Shown: positions 25,749 to 34,427 of the stretch, piece by piece
Position numbering within the stretch: the stretch's first letter is position 1
How the letters are laid out: each line of letters begins with the position of its first letter
Assembly: GCF_004295665.1 (NCBI RefSeq)
Contig: NZ_CP034759.1
Span: forward strand, 3,906,001 to 3,970,000
Source of the DNA: Litorilituus sediminis
Lineage (GTDB): Bacteria > Pseudomonadota > Gammaproteobacteria > Enterobacterales > Alteromonadaceae
Direction of reading: 5' to 3'
Length of the DNA stretch: 64,000 bases
Position numbers and translations under genes: made by a program
Notes under the pieces: generated by a model
The model's input: the letters and a program-made list of their open reading frames with translations, nothing else
Database searches by the model: none
Told to the model about the DNA's origin: nothing

Positions 25749-27434
25749 CTAACTTGCCAGTAGTTCTTGTGCATTGGCTAAGCTGTGCTCAGAAATTTTA
25801 TCGCCTGCTAATAAACGGGCAATTTCTTTGATACGACTTTGCTCGCTTAGTTCCGTTACTTTTGTTTCTGTATGCTCGCCATCTGTTAATTTGCTAACAA
25901 AGAGTTGTTGGTGTCCTTTACAGGCCACTTGAGGCAGGTGAGTCACACAAATAACTTGGGTATTTTTAGCTAGTTGCTGCAACTTGCTGCCAACCATAGA
26001 GGCGGTTGGTCCACTAATACCTACATCGACTTCGTCAAAGATTAAGCTAGGCGTGACGACTTTTTCCGCTAAGATAACTTGCATAGCCAAACTAATACGA
26101 GACAGCTCTCCTCCTGAAGCAACCTTGTTCATTGCTTCAAGCGCTTGACCCGGGTTAATACTCACGAGGAAATTAATTACATCAGTCCCTTTGCTAGTGC
26201 CCATACCATCAGTGATATTACCTTCGCTAATATCTACGGCAAATTGTCCGTGTGGCATATTAAGTTCTTGCATACTTTTAGTGATAAGTTTGCTGAGCTT
26301 TTTACCGGCAGCTTGCCTTGAACGTGTTAAATTATTGGCAGCATCACGATAATAGTTTTGTGTGCTTTCAAGTTCATGAATAATGATATCAATTCGAGAT
26401 TCATCATGTGAGATAGCTTGTAATTGCTGGCTTAACTCTTGATGAAAGCTAACTAAGTTTTCCGGCGAAACTTGATGCTTTTTAGCTAGCTGTAGTGCTT
26501 TTGAGTAGCGCTCTTCTATTATGCTGTAGCTTTCGGGATCAAGCTCTAGCTGTTGATAGTAATGCGTTAAATCACTACTCGCTTCATTTAATTGAATAAG
26601 TGCGTCTGACAGTAATATCGCCACATTATTAAGCTGCGAATCCATACGCGCTAAAGTGTTGATGTTGTCACTGCATTGACGTAACGAATCAATAATATTA
26701 ACGCTTGGGTTTTCAGATAATAGCTGAATAGAAGATAGCGTGGTATCTAGCAGCTCTTGAGCATTACTAAAGCGTTTAAAATCAGCTTCTAAGGTTGAGA
26801 ACTCGCCTTCTTGTAAGCCAAATTCATCAAGCTCTTCAACTTGATATTGAATGAGCTGTTTTTTCGCTTCACTTTCTTGTTTATTTTGTTGAAGTAGTAC
26901 TAATTCTTTGTTTAAGCCTTGCCATTGCTTGTAATAGTGCTTTACTTCATCGAGTAATGTTTGGTGATTTGCATAATCGTCAAGTAAGCGACATTGCTGA
27001 CTAGATTTAACAATCAGTTGATGATCATGCTGTCCATGGATGTTAATTAATAATTGACCAATTTCTTTAAGTTGCGCTAGAGGTACTTGGCTGCCGTTGA
27101 TATACGCTTTTGAACGGCCTTCGCTGGAGATGACGCGACGTAATATACATTCAAAATTTGCATGGCTGTCTTCTTGATTGAGCTCATGTGATTTTAGCCA
27201 CTTTTGCGCGGCTGGGTTTTTTTCGGTATCGAAGGTTGCGGCAAGTTCGGCTTTTTTACAGTTAGGTCTAACAACATTGGTGGTCGCACGTTCGCCTAGG
27301 CATAAGCCTAACGCATCAATCGCAATAGATTTACCTGCACCAGTTTCACCTGTGATGGTGGTCATGCCTGATTGCCAATCGATATCTAATGAGCGAACGA
27401 TAGCAAAGTTTTGAATATTGAGTTGCAACAACAT
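25749..27434 (-). CDS. recN: DNA repair protein RecN
   Basis: SMC-like ATPase of 561 residues that acts in double-strand-break repair. Walker A lies near residue 30 (ITGETGAGKSIAIDALGL). Two coiled-coil arms follow (about 160-360). The signature and Walker B segments are near the C-terminus (ASGGELSRISLAMQVIL and PSLIFDEVDVGISG), then the His-loop ICVTHLPQVA. The N-terminus LLQLNIQNFAIVRSLDIDW is typical. A perfect LexA dyad lies 37 bases upstream, so it should be SOS-induced, as in E. coli. Confidence 0.97.
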   Translation of the reverse strand: MLLQLNIQNFAIVRSLDIDWQSGMTTITGETGAGKSIAIDALGLCLGERATTNVVRPNCKKAELAATFDTEKNPAAQKWLKSHELNQEDSHANFECILRRVISSEGRSKAYINGSQVPLAQLKEIGQLLINIHGQHDHQLIVKSSQQCRLLDDYANHQTLLDEVKHYYKQWQGLNKELVLLQQNKQESEAKKQLIQYQVEELDEFGLQEGEFSTLEADFKRFSNAQELLDTTLSSIQLLSENPSVNIIDSLRQCSDNINTLARMDSQLNNVAILLSDALIQLNEASSDLTHYYQQLELDPESYSIIEERYSKALQLAKKHQVSPENLVSFHQELSQQLQAISHDESRIDIIIHELESTQNYYRDAANNLTRSRQAAGKKLSKLITKSMQELNMPHGQFAVDISEGNITDGMGTSKGTDVINFLVSINPGQALEAMNKVASGGELSRISLAMQVILAEKVVTPSLIFDEVDVGISGPTASMVGSKLQQLAKNTQVICVTHLPQVACKGHQQLFVSKLTDGEHTETKVTELSEQSRIKEIARLLAGDKISEHSLANAQELLAS

Positions 27435-27459
27435 GTGCTAGCCTTATAAATATATGAAC

Positions 27460-27502
27460 AAAAAACCAGTTACTGTTAATTTATACAGTAACTGGTTTTT
27501 AT
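27460..27502 (-). terminator. nadK terminator that contains the LexA box
   Basis: Stem AAAACCAGTTACTGT / ACAGTAACTGGTTTT with an 8-base loop and flanking T-run on the minus strand, between nadK and recN. The inner part of the stem is the LexA dyad. Confidence 0.8.
27471..27490 (-). promoter_or_regulatory. LexA (SOS) box upstream of recN
   Basis: TACTGT-N8-ACAGTA, a perfect match to the gammaproteobacterial LexA consensus in both half-sites, 37 bases before the recN start. A TATAAA element lies in the spacer region on the recN strand, so LexA would cover the promoter. It is embedded in the nadK terminator stem. Confidence 0.9.
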
Positions 27503-27574
27503 GCAAGCTATTTGCTTAAAATTTATCAGTCTATTTGCTAGCTGTTTGTTTAAGTTAGAAATTTAATAGGCAGC

Positions 27575-28456
27575 TTAGTAAAGCTTGTTGCCCCAACTTA
27601 ACTTACTTCGCAGCACATTAAAGTAATCATGATCAAGCGGATGAATAAGCCTAATGGTGTACTCACTTTTTTTGATGATAACTTCATCACCTGGCATAAC
27701 CGCAAGAATAACGTGACCATCGCAACTTACTTGTAAGTTTTCGTGGTTATCATTGGCTAAAATCAGTTTTATTTCACTGTCGCCATCAACTACTATAGGC
27801 CTACTTGTCAGTGTATGTGGGAACATAGGCACAAGTGATAAGGCATTTAGGTTAGGCGTTAAAATTGGTCCGCCCGCTGACATTGAATAAGCGGTTGAGC
27901 CAGTTGGCGTGGAAACAATAAGGCCATCAGAGCGCTGACTAAACATAAATGAACCGTCTATGTAGACTTCAAACTCAATCATGCTGGCTACTTTACCAGC
28001 ATGCAGTACCGCTTCGTTTACTGCGCTATTTGAGCTTTTAAGTTTTCCATGTCGATAAACTTCAGCTTCAATGATAAAGCGCTGCTCTTGTCGTGATTTT
28101 CCCGCCAGTATTTGTTCTAGTGGCGTGATAATATCTTGTGGGCTTAAGTCGGTTAAAAAGCCTAAGTTGCCACGGTTAACGCCGATGACACCAATATCAT
28201 AACAGGCTAAAACTCTGGCTGCGCCTAGCATATAACCATCACCACCAACAACAATAGCTAAATCAGCTTGTTCACCAATATCAGTCAATAGACCTGTGGT
28301 CATATTGTCAATGTTAAGTGATTGTGCAACTGCGTGCTCAACGATAACTTGGTAGTTATTTTTTAATAAATAATCGTGTAAAATTTCAATGGTATTGCTG
28401 GCGCCATCATGATGTGGCTTGCCAATTAAACCTATGGTTTTATATTGTTGAGTCAT
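27575..28456 (-). CDS. nadK: NAD kinase
   Basis: Cytosolic enzyme of 293 residues that phosphorylates NAD+ to NADP+ with ATP. The catalytic GGDG motif is in [18 protein letters not shown] (near 70), and [11 protein letters not shown] and the NE/D block [11 protein letters not shown] follow. The conserved Gly-rich C-terminal domain is [23 protein letters not shown]. The gene is divergent from grpE and precedes recN on the same strand, the order nadK-recN-bamE that is common in gammaproteobacteria. A second, distantly related NAD-kinase-fold protein is encoded at 41083. Confidence 0.97.
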   Translation of the reverse strand: MTQQYKTIGLIGKPHHDGASNTIEILHDYLLKNNYQVIVEHAVAQSLNIDNMTTGLLTDIGEQADLAIVVGGDGYMLGAARVLACYDIGVIGVNRGNLGFLTDLSPQDIITPLEQILAGKSRQEQRFIIEAEVYRHGKLKSSNSAVNEAVLHAGKVASMIEFEVYIDGSFMFSQRSDGLIVSTPTGSTAYSMSAGGPILTPNLNALSLVPMFPHTLTSRPIVVDGDSEIKLILANDNHENLQVSCDGHVILAVMPGDEVIIKKSEYTIRLIHPLDHDYFNVLRSKLSWGNKLY

Positions 28457-28564
28457 AACGTTATTTCAACTTTTTTAATGAGCAATATGCTCGCTATATG
28501 GGAAGTTTCGCTGGAATTTCTTCTGATGTAAAGTTCACTTTTTACAAATTGTTTTGAAATCACG

Positions 28565-28592
28565 CTTGAATCATGTAACTGAATCCCCATAA
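28565..28592 (+). promoter_or_regulatory. Sigma-32 heat-shock promoter of grpE
   Basis: CTTGAAT (-35, 28565-28571) and CCCCATAA (-10, 28585-28592) are separated by 13 bases, a near-consensus RpoH promoter (CTTGAAA, N13-15, CCCCATnT). The grpE start lies about 35 bases downstream. Confidence 0.85.
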
Positions 28593-28626
28593 TGACAGCA
28601 ATAAAAGTTTTAATTTGGAGTTTTTC

Positions 28627-29259
28627 ATGACAACAGAGTCAAATGAGCATAAAAGTGCTGAAGAGTTAACGCCAGAGCAGTTAGCAGAAGAAATTGTTCA
28701 ACAAGCAGAAGAGCAAGTTGAGGAGCAGCATGAGCATGCTCATGAAATTATTAGCGAAGAGCAAGAGAGAATCAATGAACTTGAACTTGCTTTAGCAGCA
28801 GCAAAAGCAACGGTAGCTGATCAAAAGGATTCTGTGATCCGTGCAAAAGCAGAAGTGGATAATATTCGTCGTCGTTCTGCCCAAGATGTAGAAAAAGCAC
28901 AAAAGTTCGCTTTAGAAAAGTTCGCTGGTGAAATGTTAACTACGGTTGATAACTTAGAGCGTGCTTTACAAAGCATCGATAAAGAAGATGAGAGTAACAA
29001 AGCCGTTGTTGAAGGTATTGAATTAACTTTACAAGGCTTAATTTCATCGTTAGAGAAGTTTGCAATTAAGGCTATTGACCCACAAGATCAACCATTCAAC
29101 CCTGATCAGCATCAAGCTATGTCAATGCAAGAAGTACCAGGTGTTGCGCCAAATACGGTTATTGCCGTAATGCAAAAAGGCTATGAGTTAAATGGCCGCT
29201 TAATTCGTCCTGCTATGGTTATGGTATCAAAAGCACCAAGTGTTGATGCTAGCGCCTAA
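28627..29259 (+). CDS. grpE: Nucleotide exchange factor GrpE
   Basis: Co-chaperone of 210 residues that releases ADP from DnaK. The N-terminal half is an acidic, Gln/Glu-rich long helix (about 1-110, including [29 protein letters not shown]). The C-terminal beta-domain is [42 protein letters not shown], the family signature. I chose ATG 28627, which has GGAG seven bases upstream, over a TTG at 28615 that would start within that site. A sigma-32 promoter precedes it. It is separated from dnaK by a thioredoxin-like gene. Confidence 0.97.
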   Translation: MTTESNEHKSAEELTPEQLAEEIVQQAEEQVEEQHEHAHEIISEEQERINELELALAAAKATVADQKDSVIRAKAEVDNIRRRSAQDVEKAQKFALEKFAGEMLTTVDNLERALQSIDKEDESNKAVVEGIELTLQGLISSLEKFAIKAIDPQDQPFNPDQHQAMSMQEVPGVAPNTVIAVMQKGYELNGRLIRPAMVMVSKAPSVDASA

Positions 29260-29283
29260 GTCACTTTATTAGCTCAACATAGT

Positions 29284-29317
29284 AAAAAGCAAAGGCGATT
29301 GTCTTTGCTTTTTTTGT
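29284..29317 (+). terminator. grpE terminator
   Basis: Stem AAAAAGCAAAG / CTTTGCTTTTT with an 8-base loop and T-run. Confidence 0.88.
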
Positions 29318-29418
29318 GCCTGCTGAACTGAACCCAGAAAGTAAAATTCATTTACTTTGAAAGTTAATTTGTCTTAGCGGGTCTTTTTCAAAACATGTTT
29401 TTTAATATTGTTTTAATT

Positions 29419-29901
29419 ATGACTCAGACATTTACTCGATACACTCTCTTTATCGTTAGCTTTTTCTTTAGCATGTCAGCCTACAGCGCAGATAAAGCCA
29501 TGCCTTGGCAATTAAAAACACAATCTGGTGAAGATATTAGCTTATCTCAATATCAAGGTAAGCCTGTTATTTTGCACTTTTGGGCTACTTGGTGTCCGTA
29601 TTGTAAAAAGCTACAACCTAGCTTAGTTGCATTGCAAAAACAGTATCAAGCACAAGGAGTAACCTTACTTGCTATTAGTTTTCGTGAAGATGAAGGCGCA
29701 AAACCTCAAGATGAAATTAACAATCGTGGTTTCGATTTTATCACTGCAGTTAATGGCGAGCAGGTTGCTAAAGATTATGAGGTACGCGGTACGCCAACAA
29801 CTTACTTTTTAAATCGCCATCATGAAGTGATTTTTAAAACCACTAGTTCAAAAACTGATGACCCTAGATTAGCTCTGGCGCTTAAAGAAATGATCAAGTA
29901 G
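29419..29901 (+). CDS. TlpA/ResA-like periplasmic thiol-disulfide oxidoreductase
   Basis: Thioredoxin-fold protein of 160 residues. The signal segment (TLFIVSFFFSMSAYSA) directs it to the periplasm. The redox-active site is WCPYC in FWATWCPYCKKL, and the cis-Pro is in RGTPTTYFL. The family usually reduces apocytochromes or resolves wrong disulfides. It could also be started at 29395 (adding MFFNIVLI); neither start has a clear ribosome-binding site, and I chose the one that gives a normal signal peptide. It sits between grpE and dnaK but has no visible link to them; grpE has its own terminator and dnaK its own promoter. Confidence 0.85.
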   Translation: MTQTFTRYTLFIVSFFFSMSAYSADKAMPWQLKTQSGEDISLSQYQGKPVILHFWATWCPYCKKLQPSLVALQKQYQAQGVTLLAISFREDEGAKPQDEINNRGFDFITAVNGEQVAKDYEVRGTPTTYFLNRHHEVIFKTTSSKTDDPRLALALKEMIK

Positions 29902-30092
29902 CTGTAAGCTCTTACACCTTTTGGTGCTTTTTCCAATGTTGGTTTTGCAAAACAGCCCATTTTTCTTTGCTTAGCTGGCGAAAGCACCTTTTTTCTTGCC
30001 TATATATCCTGCCTTTGCACAGCTACCTTTAAATATTGAGCATGTTTTTTGCACCATATATCAATAAAAAAGAAAATTTTTTAATTTTTTCT

Positions 30093-30120
30093 ATTGAAAA
30101 GCATTTTGCTGACCCCACTT
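30093..30120 (+). promoter_or_regulatory. Probable sigma-32 promoter of dnaK
   Basis: ATTGAAA (-35, 30093-30099) and CCCCACTT (-10, 30113-30120) are 13 bases apart, close to the RpoH consensus. The dnaK start lies 51 bases downstream. Confidence 0.75.
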
Positions 30121-30171
30121 AGTATTTCAACAACAGATTTAACTTATTTCTAATGAATAGGAGCTCCAAAG

Positions 30172-32100
30172 ATGGGCAAAATTATTGGTATTGACCTAGG
30201 AACAACTAACTCATGTGTTGCGGTTTTAGACGGTGACAGTGTACGTGTTATTGAAAATGCAGAAGGCGATCGTACTACGCCATCTATCATAGGTTATACA
30301 GCAGAAGGCGAAACTTTAGTTGGTCAACCAGCTAAGCGTCAAGCAGTTACAAACCCAAAAAATACTTTATTCGCGATTAAGCGTTTAATTGGTCGTCGTT
30401 TTGAAGACAAAGAAGTTCAACGTGATATCGAAATTATGCCATTTGGCATCGTTAAAGCTGATAATGGCGATGCTTGGGTTGAAGCAAAAGGCGAAAAAGT
30501 AGCGCCACCACAAGTGTCTGCTGAAGTACTGAAGAAAATGAAGAAAACTGCGGAAGACTTCTTAGGTGAAACAGTATCTGAAGCGGTAATTACGGTACCT
30601 GCTTACTTTAACGATTCACAACGTCAAGCTACTAAAGATGCTGGTCGTATCGCAGGTCTTGATGTTAAGCGTATTATCAACGAGCCAACAGCTGCTGCAC
30701 TTGCCTATGGCATGGATAAAGCACAAGGCGATAAAGTTGTAGCTGTATATGACCTTGGTGGTGGTACTTTCGATATTTCAATCATTGAAATTGATGAAGT
30801 TGAAGGCGAGCACACTTTTGAAGTATTAGCGACTAACGGTGATACGCACTTAGGTGGTGAAGATTTCGATAATAAACTAATTAACTATCTAGTTAGTGAG
30901 TTTAAGAAAGAGCAAGGTATGGATTTAACAGCTGATCCGCTTGCGATGCAACGCTTAAAAGAAGCAGCAGAAAAAGCAAAATGTGAGCTTTCTTCAGCAC
31001 AGCAAACAGACGTTAACTTACCATACATCACAGCGGATGCTTCAGGTCCTAAGCACATGAACATCAAAGTGACTCGCGCTAAGTTAGAGTCATTAGTTGA
31101 AGAGATGGTTAAGGCAACATTAGAGCCGTTAAAAATGGCCCTTAAAGATGCTGACTTATCAGTAAGTGACGTAGATGACGTTATCTTAGTGGGTGGTCAA
31201 ACACGTATGCCATTAGTACAAAAAACGGTAACGGACTTCTTTGGCAAAGAGCCACGTAAAGATGTTAACCCTGATGAAGCTGTAGCTTCTGGTGCTGCAG
31301 TACAAGCAGGTGTATTAGCGGGTGATGTAACTGACGTATTGTTATTAGACGTAACACCATTATCTCTAGGTATTGAGACTATGGGTGGTGTGATGACTAA
31401 GGTAATTGACAAGAACACGACAATTCCTACTAAGCAATCACAAACTTTCTCAACGGCTGAAGATAACCAAGCGGCAGTAACTGTTCATGTTGTACAAGGT
31501 GAGCGTAAGCAAGCGGCAGCGAACAAGTCTTTAGGTCAGTTTAACTTAGAAGGTATTGACCCAGCACCACGTGGTACGCCACAAATCGAAGTAACCTTCG
31601 ATATCGATGCTGATGGTATCCTTCATGTAACGGCAAAAGATAAGAACACAGGTAAAGAGCAGAAGATTACTATTAAAGCCTCTTCAGGTTTATCAGATGA
31701 TGAAGTAGAGCAAATGGTACGTGACGCTGAAGCGAATGCTGATGCTGATGCTAAGTTTGAAGAATTAATTCAAGCACGTAACCAAGCTGACGGCATTGTT
31801 CACGCAACGCGTAAGCAAGTTGAAGAAGCGGGTGATGAGTTACCTTCTGAAGATAAAGAGAAAATCGAAGCAGCTATCACTGAACTTGAAGAAGCAATCA
31901 AGGGCGACGACAAAGAAGTGATTGAAGCTAAGCAACAAGCCTTAATGGAAGCATCAGCTAAGTTAATGGAAATTGCACAAGCTAAAGCGCAAGCACAAGG
32001 TGCACCAGCAGGTGATGCAGGTCAAGCACAAGATGCCGGTCAAGCGCCAGCAGATGATGTGGTAGACGCTGAGTTTGAAGAAGTGAAAGACGATAAGTAA
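30172..32100 (+). CDS. dnaK: Molecular chaperone DnaK (Hsp70)
   Basis: Hsp70 of 642 residues. The nucleotide-binding domain (1-385) has phosphate loops [13 protein letters not shown] and [14 protein letters not shown] and the [11 protein letters not shown] segment; the linker is [13 protein letters not shown]. The substrate-binding domain follows, with [16 protein letters not shown]. The C-terminal lid ends in an Ala/Gln/Gly-rich tail and EFEEVKDDK, the EEVKD-type end of bacterial DnaK. It works with DnaJ (next gene) and GrpE. A sigma-32-like promoter lies just upstream; a long hairpin separates it from dnaJ. Confidence 0.99.
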   Translation: MGKIIGIDLGTTNSCVAVLDGDSVRVIENAEGDRTTPSIIGYTAEGETLVGQPAKRQAVTNPKNTLFAIKRLIGRRFEDKEVQRDIEIMPFGIVKADNGDAWVEAKGEKVAPPQVSAEVLKKMKKTAEDFLGETVSEAVITVPAYFNDSQRQATKDAGRIAGLDVKRIINEPTAAALAYGMDKAQGDKVVAVYDLGGGTFDISIIEIDEVEGEHTFEVLATNGDTHLGGEDFDNKLINYLVSEFKKEQGMDLTADPLAMQRLKEAAEKAKCELSSAQQTDVNLPYITADASGPKHMNIKVTRAKLESLVEEMVKATLEPLKMALKDADLSVSDVDDVILVGGQTRMPLVQKTVTDFFGKEPRKDVNPDEAVASGAAVQAGVLAGDVTDVLLLDVTPLSLGIETMGGVMTKVIDKNTTIPTKQSQTFSTAEDNQAAVTVHVVQGERKQAAANKSLGQFNLEGIDPAPRGTPQIEVTFDIDADGILHVTAKDKNTGKEQKITIKASSGLSDDEVEQMVRDAEANADADAKFEELIQARNQADGIVHATRKQVEEAGDELPSEDKEKIEAAITELEEAIKGDDKEVIEAKQQALMEASAKLMEIAQAKAQAQGAPAGDAGQAQDAGQAPADDVVDAEFEEVKDDK

Positions 32101-32122
32101 TTTTTTACGTAGCTAAGCTGTC

Positions 32123-32206
32123 GTTATATTGCTTAATTTCGGCGTCGAAGGTACTCACGTATAATTATACGCTCCGTGCCTTCTCCTTGAACTAAAGCGA
32201 TATAAC
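32123..32206. repeat. Long imperfect palindrome between dnaK and dnaJ
   Basis: Two arms of about 42 bases: GTTATATTGCTT...CGTATAA on the left and its imperfect complement ending AAGCGATATAAC on the right, with inner pairing GAAGGTAC / GTGCCTTC and ACGTATAA / TTATACGC. There is no T-run directly after it. It could be a dispersed repeat or an RNA processing or stability signal; the sequence does not decide. Confidence 0.7.
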
Positions 32207-32246
32207 TTAATCTTAGCGAGTAAAAGAGTTAGACTACGTCCTCTTT

Positions 32247-32276
32247 AGAAAGCGTCGATATTTTCGGCGCTTTTTG
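32247..32276 (+). terminator. Possible terminator or attenuator between dnaK and dnaJ
   Basis: Stem AAAGCGTCGA / TCGGCGCTTT (one G-T pair) with a short loop followed by TTTTTG. Together with the 297-base gap it suggests dnaJ is at least partly transcribed separately. Confidence 0.7.
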
Positions 32277-32397
32277 TATGCTGGAAAGCATTAGTTAGTT
32301 ATTAAGTTGGTGCTGATTTTCTTGGTTTTTTGTTTATTTGGTTTAAAAGAAATTAAGCAAATTAGTACCCATCAAGATGAAGTAAAGAAATAGATTT

Positions 32398-33543
32398 ATG
32401 GCAAAACGTGATTATTATGAAGTGTTAGGTGTTTCAAAAGACGCCACAGAACGCGAAATTAAAAAAGCTTATAAAAAGTTAGCTATGAAATATCACCCTG
32501 ATAGAACTAAGGGCGATAAAGGCATGGAAGAGACTTTTAAAGAAGTAAAAGAAGCTTATGAAGTACTAAATGATGATCAAAAACGTGCTGCTTACGATCA
32601 ATACGGTCATGCAGCCTTTGAACAAGGTGGTCATGGTGGTTTTGGCGGCGGCTTTGGCGGTGGTCATGGTGACTTTGGTGATGCCTTCGGTGATATCTTT
32701 GGTGATATTTTCGGTGGTGGCCGCGGTCGTGGTGGTCAACAGCGAGCACGTCGTGGCTCCGACTTACGCTACAATGTTGAATTAAACCTTGAAGATGCGG
32801 TTAAGGGTAAGAGCTTAGAAATTAAAGTACCTACTTATGTTACTTGTGAACCATGTGATGGTTCAGGTGCGAAAAAAGGTACTAGCGCGAAAACTTGTTC
32901 GACTTGTCATGGTCATGGTCAAGTACAAATGCGCCAAGGCTTGTTTGCTGTTCAGCAAACCTGTCCAACCTGTAGTGGTAAAGGTAAAGTGATTACCGAT
33001 CCTTGTACTTCATGTCGTGGTCAAGGTCGCGTTGAGAAAACAAAAACTTTATCCGTTAAAATTCCTGCTGGTGTTGATACTGGCGATAGAATTCGTTTAT
33101 CAGGTGAAGGTGAAGCAGGTGAAAGCGGCGCACCAGCGGGTGATTTATACGTACAGGTTAATGTGAAAGATCATCCAATTTTTGTGCGTGATGAAAACCA
33201 CTTATATTGTGAAGTACCGATTAGTTTCACAACGGCTGCACTTGGTGGTGAAATTGAAGTACCTACCTTAGCGGGTAAAGTGAAGCTGAAAGTACCAAAA
33301 GAAACGCAAACAGGAAAAATGTTCCGTTTACGTGGTAAGGGTGTGAAATCAGTACGTAGTTCTTCTACTGGTGATTTAATGTGTAAAGTAGTCATTGAAA
33401 CGCCGGTGAATTTATCTGGCGATCAAGCTGAATTATTACGTAACTTAGAAGAGAAAATGGGCAAGAGCAGTAAAAAGCACAGCCCGAAAGAAACTGGCTT
33501 CTTTGATGGCGTGAAAAAGTTTTTTGATGACCTAAAAAGCTAA
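32398..33543 (+). CDS. dnaJ: Co-chaperone DnaJ (Hsp40)
   Basis: Type I Hsp40 of 381 residues that delivers substrates to DnaK and stimulates its ATPase. J domain residues 1-70 with the HPD motif (MKYHPDRTK). A Gly/Phe-rich linker (about 75-120) is followed by a zinc-binding domain with four CxxCxGxG repeats ([32 protein letters not shown]) at about 150-215, then two C-terminal peptide-binding domains. All motifs are intact. It lies 297 bases after dnaK. Confidence 0.99.
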   Translation: MAKRDYYEVLGVSKDATEREIKKAYKKLAMKYHPDRTKGDKGMEETFKEVKEAYEVLNDDQKRAAYDQYGHAAFEQGGHGGFGGGFGGGHGDFGDAFGDIFGDIFGGGRGRGGQQRARRGSDLRYNVELNLEDAVKGKSLEIKVPTYVTCEPCDGSGAKKGTSAKTCSTCHGHGQVQMRQGLFAVQQTCPTCSGKGKVITDPCTSCRGQGRVEKTKTLSVKIPAGVDTGDRIRLSGEGEAGESGAPAGDLYVQVNVKDHPIFVRDENHLYCEVPISFTTAALGGEIEVPTLAGKVKLKVPKETQTGKMFRLRGKGVKSVRSSSTGDLMCKVVIETPVNLSGDQAELLRNLEEKMGKSSKKHSPKETGFFDGVKKFFDDLKS

Positions 33544-33565
33544 TTTAGCTGAATAGTTAAGCTTG

Positions 33566-33603
33566 CAAAGGCGATAAGTGCTGACACTTATCGCCTTTTT
33601 TAT
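33566..33603. terminator. dnaJ terminator (bidirectional)
   Basis: Perfect stem AAAGGCGATAAGTG / CACTTATCGCCTTT with a CTGA loop and T-run. The convergent Lrp-family gene begins its 3' end 30 bases later. Confidence 0.92.
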
Positions 33604-33634
33604 TCTGCGTGTTTAGGAGACTATAGCGTTAGGA

Positions 33635-34105
33635 TTACTCTTCACTAAAGTTGGGCAGGGTACCGCTGCGGCTGTGTTCAAATACCAGCGAGGTTTCTAC
33701 TGTGGTCACTTCATCACGCGAGGTAATATTTTTAAAGACAAATTGGCGTAAATGCTCACTGTCTTTTACTGACATATGAATATAATAGTCGTAGCTACCA
33801 CCCATATGATAAAGGTTGAGGATTTCTGGGAACTTAAGTAAGTCATCACGAAACTGATTTACAATTTGCTCAGAGTAGGGCTGTAATCTAATTGCGGCAA
33901 TTGCTTCAATATTACCACCTATGGTGTTGAGGTTAACATCGATAAAGGCACCTTTAATGACACCACTTTGTTTGAGTCGCTTAACACGCTCTAAACATGT
34001 TGAAGGGGCAATGCCAATTTTGGCGGCTAATTCCTTATTGGTGATGTCAGCATCGTTATATAGAATGGTTAAAACGCGCAAGTCGATACTGTCGAGTTTT
34101 TTCAT
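33635..34105 (-). CDS. Lrp/AsnC-family transcriptional regulator
   Basis: Regulator of 156 residues. The N-terminal helix-turn-helix is LDSIDLRVLTILYNDADITNKELAAKIGIAPSTCLERVKRLK (about 3-45). The C-terminal RAM effector domain (about 65-145) includes IAAIRLQPYSEQIVNQF and the beta-strand segment MGGSYDYYIHMSV, where family members bind amino acids at the dimer interface. It is divergent from the mrp operon with 322 bases between, so it might regulate that operon or only itself. The effector is unknown. Confidence 0.93.
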   Translation of the reverse strand: MKKLDSIDLRVLTILYNDADITNKELAAKIGIAPSTCLERVKRLKQSGVIKGAFIDVNLNTIGGNIEAIAAIRLQPYSEQIVNQFRDDLLKFPEILNLYHMGGSYDYYIHMSVKDSEHLRQFVFKNITSRDEVTTVETSLVFEHSRSGTLPNFSEE

Positions 34106-34427
34106 AAGTCACCTTTATGTTTAATTACGACTTTATTTTGGCAAATTCTACACTTAAAGTAGTTCAATAAACTAGTGAAAAAGTTATGTCGTTTGAATAT
34201 TTAACGTTTAAAGTGGCATTATCCGAATTATTTTTAGTATTGGTTGATAGATTTTGCCAATTACCGTGATAAAGTCGTTACAAACTTTCACAGTGATAAT
34301 GTTTGCTTGCGCTAGGTGGTTTGACATATTATGACCATGTTTATTGCTATCATTACATAAGTGCTTGCTAAGCTTGTTTTTAAATGAGTTTAGCGCGCAG
34401 ACAGGAAGAATTAAAAAGGCTTATTTT
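34106..34427. other. Divergent promoter region between lrp-like gene and mrp operon
   Basis: Gap of 322 bases. A TTGACA hexamer at 34321-34326 may be a -35 box for the mrp operon, but its -10 is unclear. There is no repeat, RNA gene or ORF that I can support. Confidence 0.45.

Noticed and set aside
32537-32749. His/Arg-rich 70-codon minus-strand ORF in dnaJ
   Set aside because: Complement of the Gly/Phe-rich linker of DnaJ; a compositional artefact.
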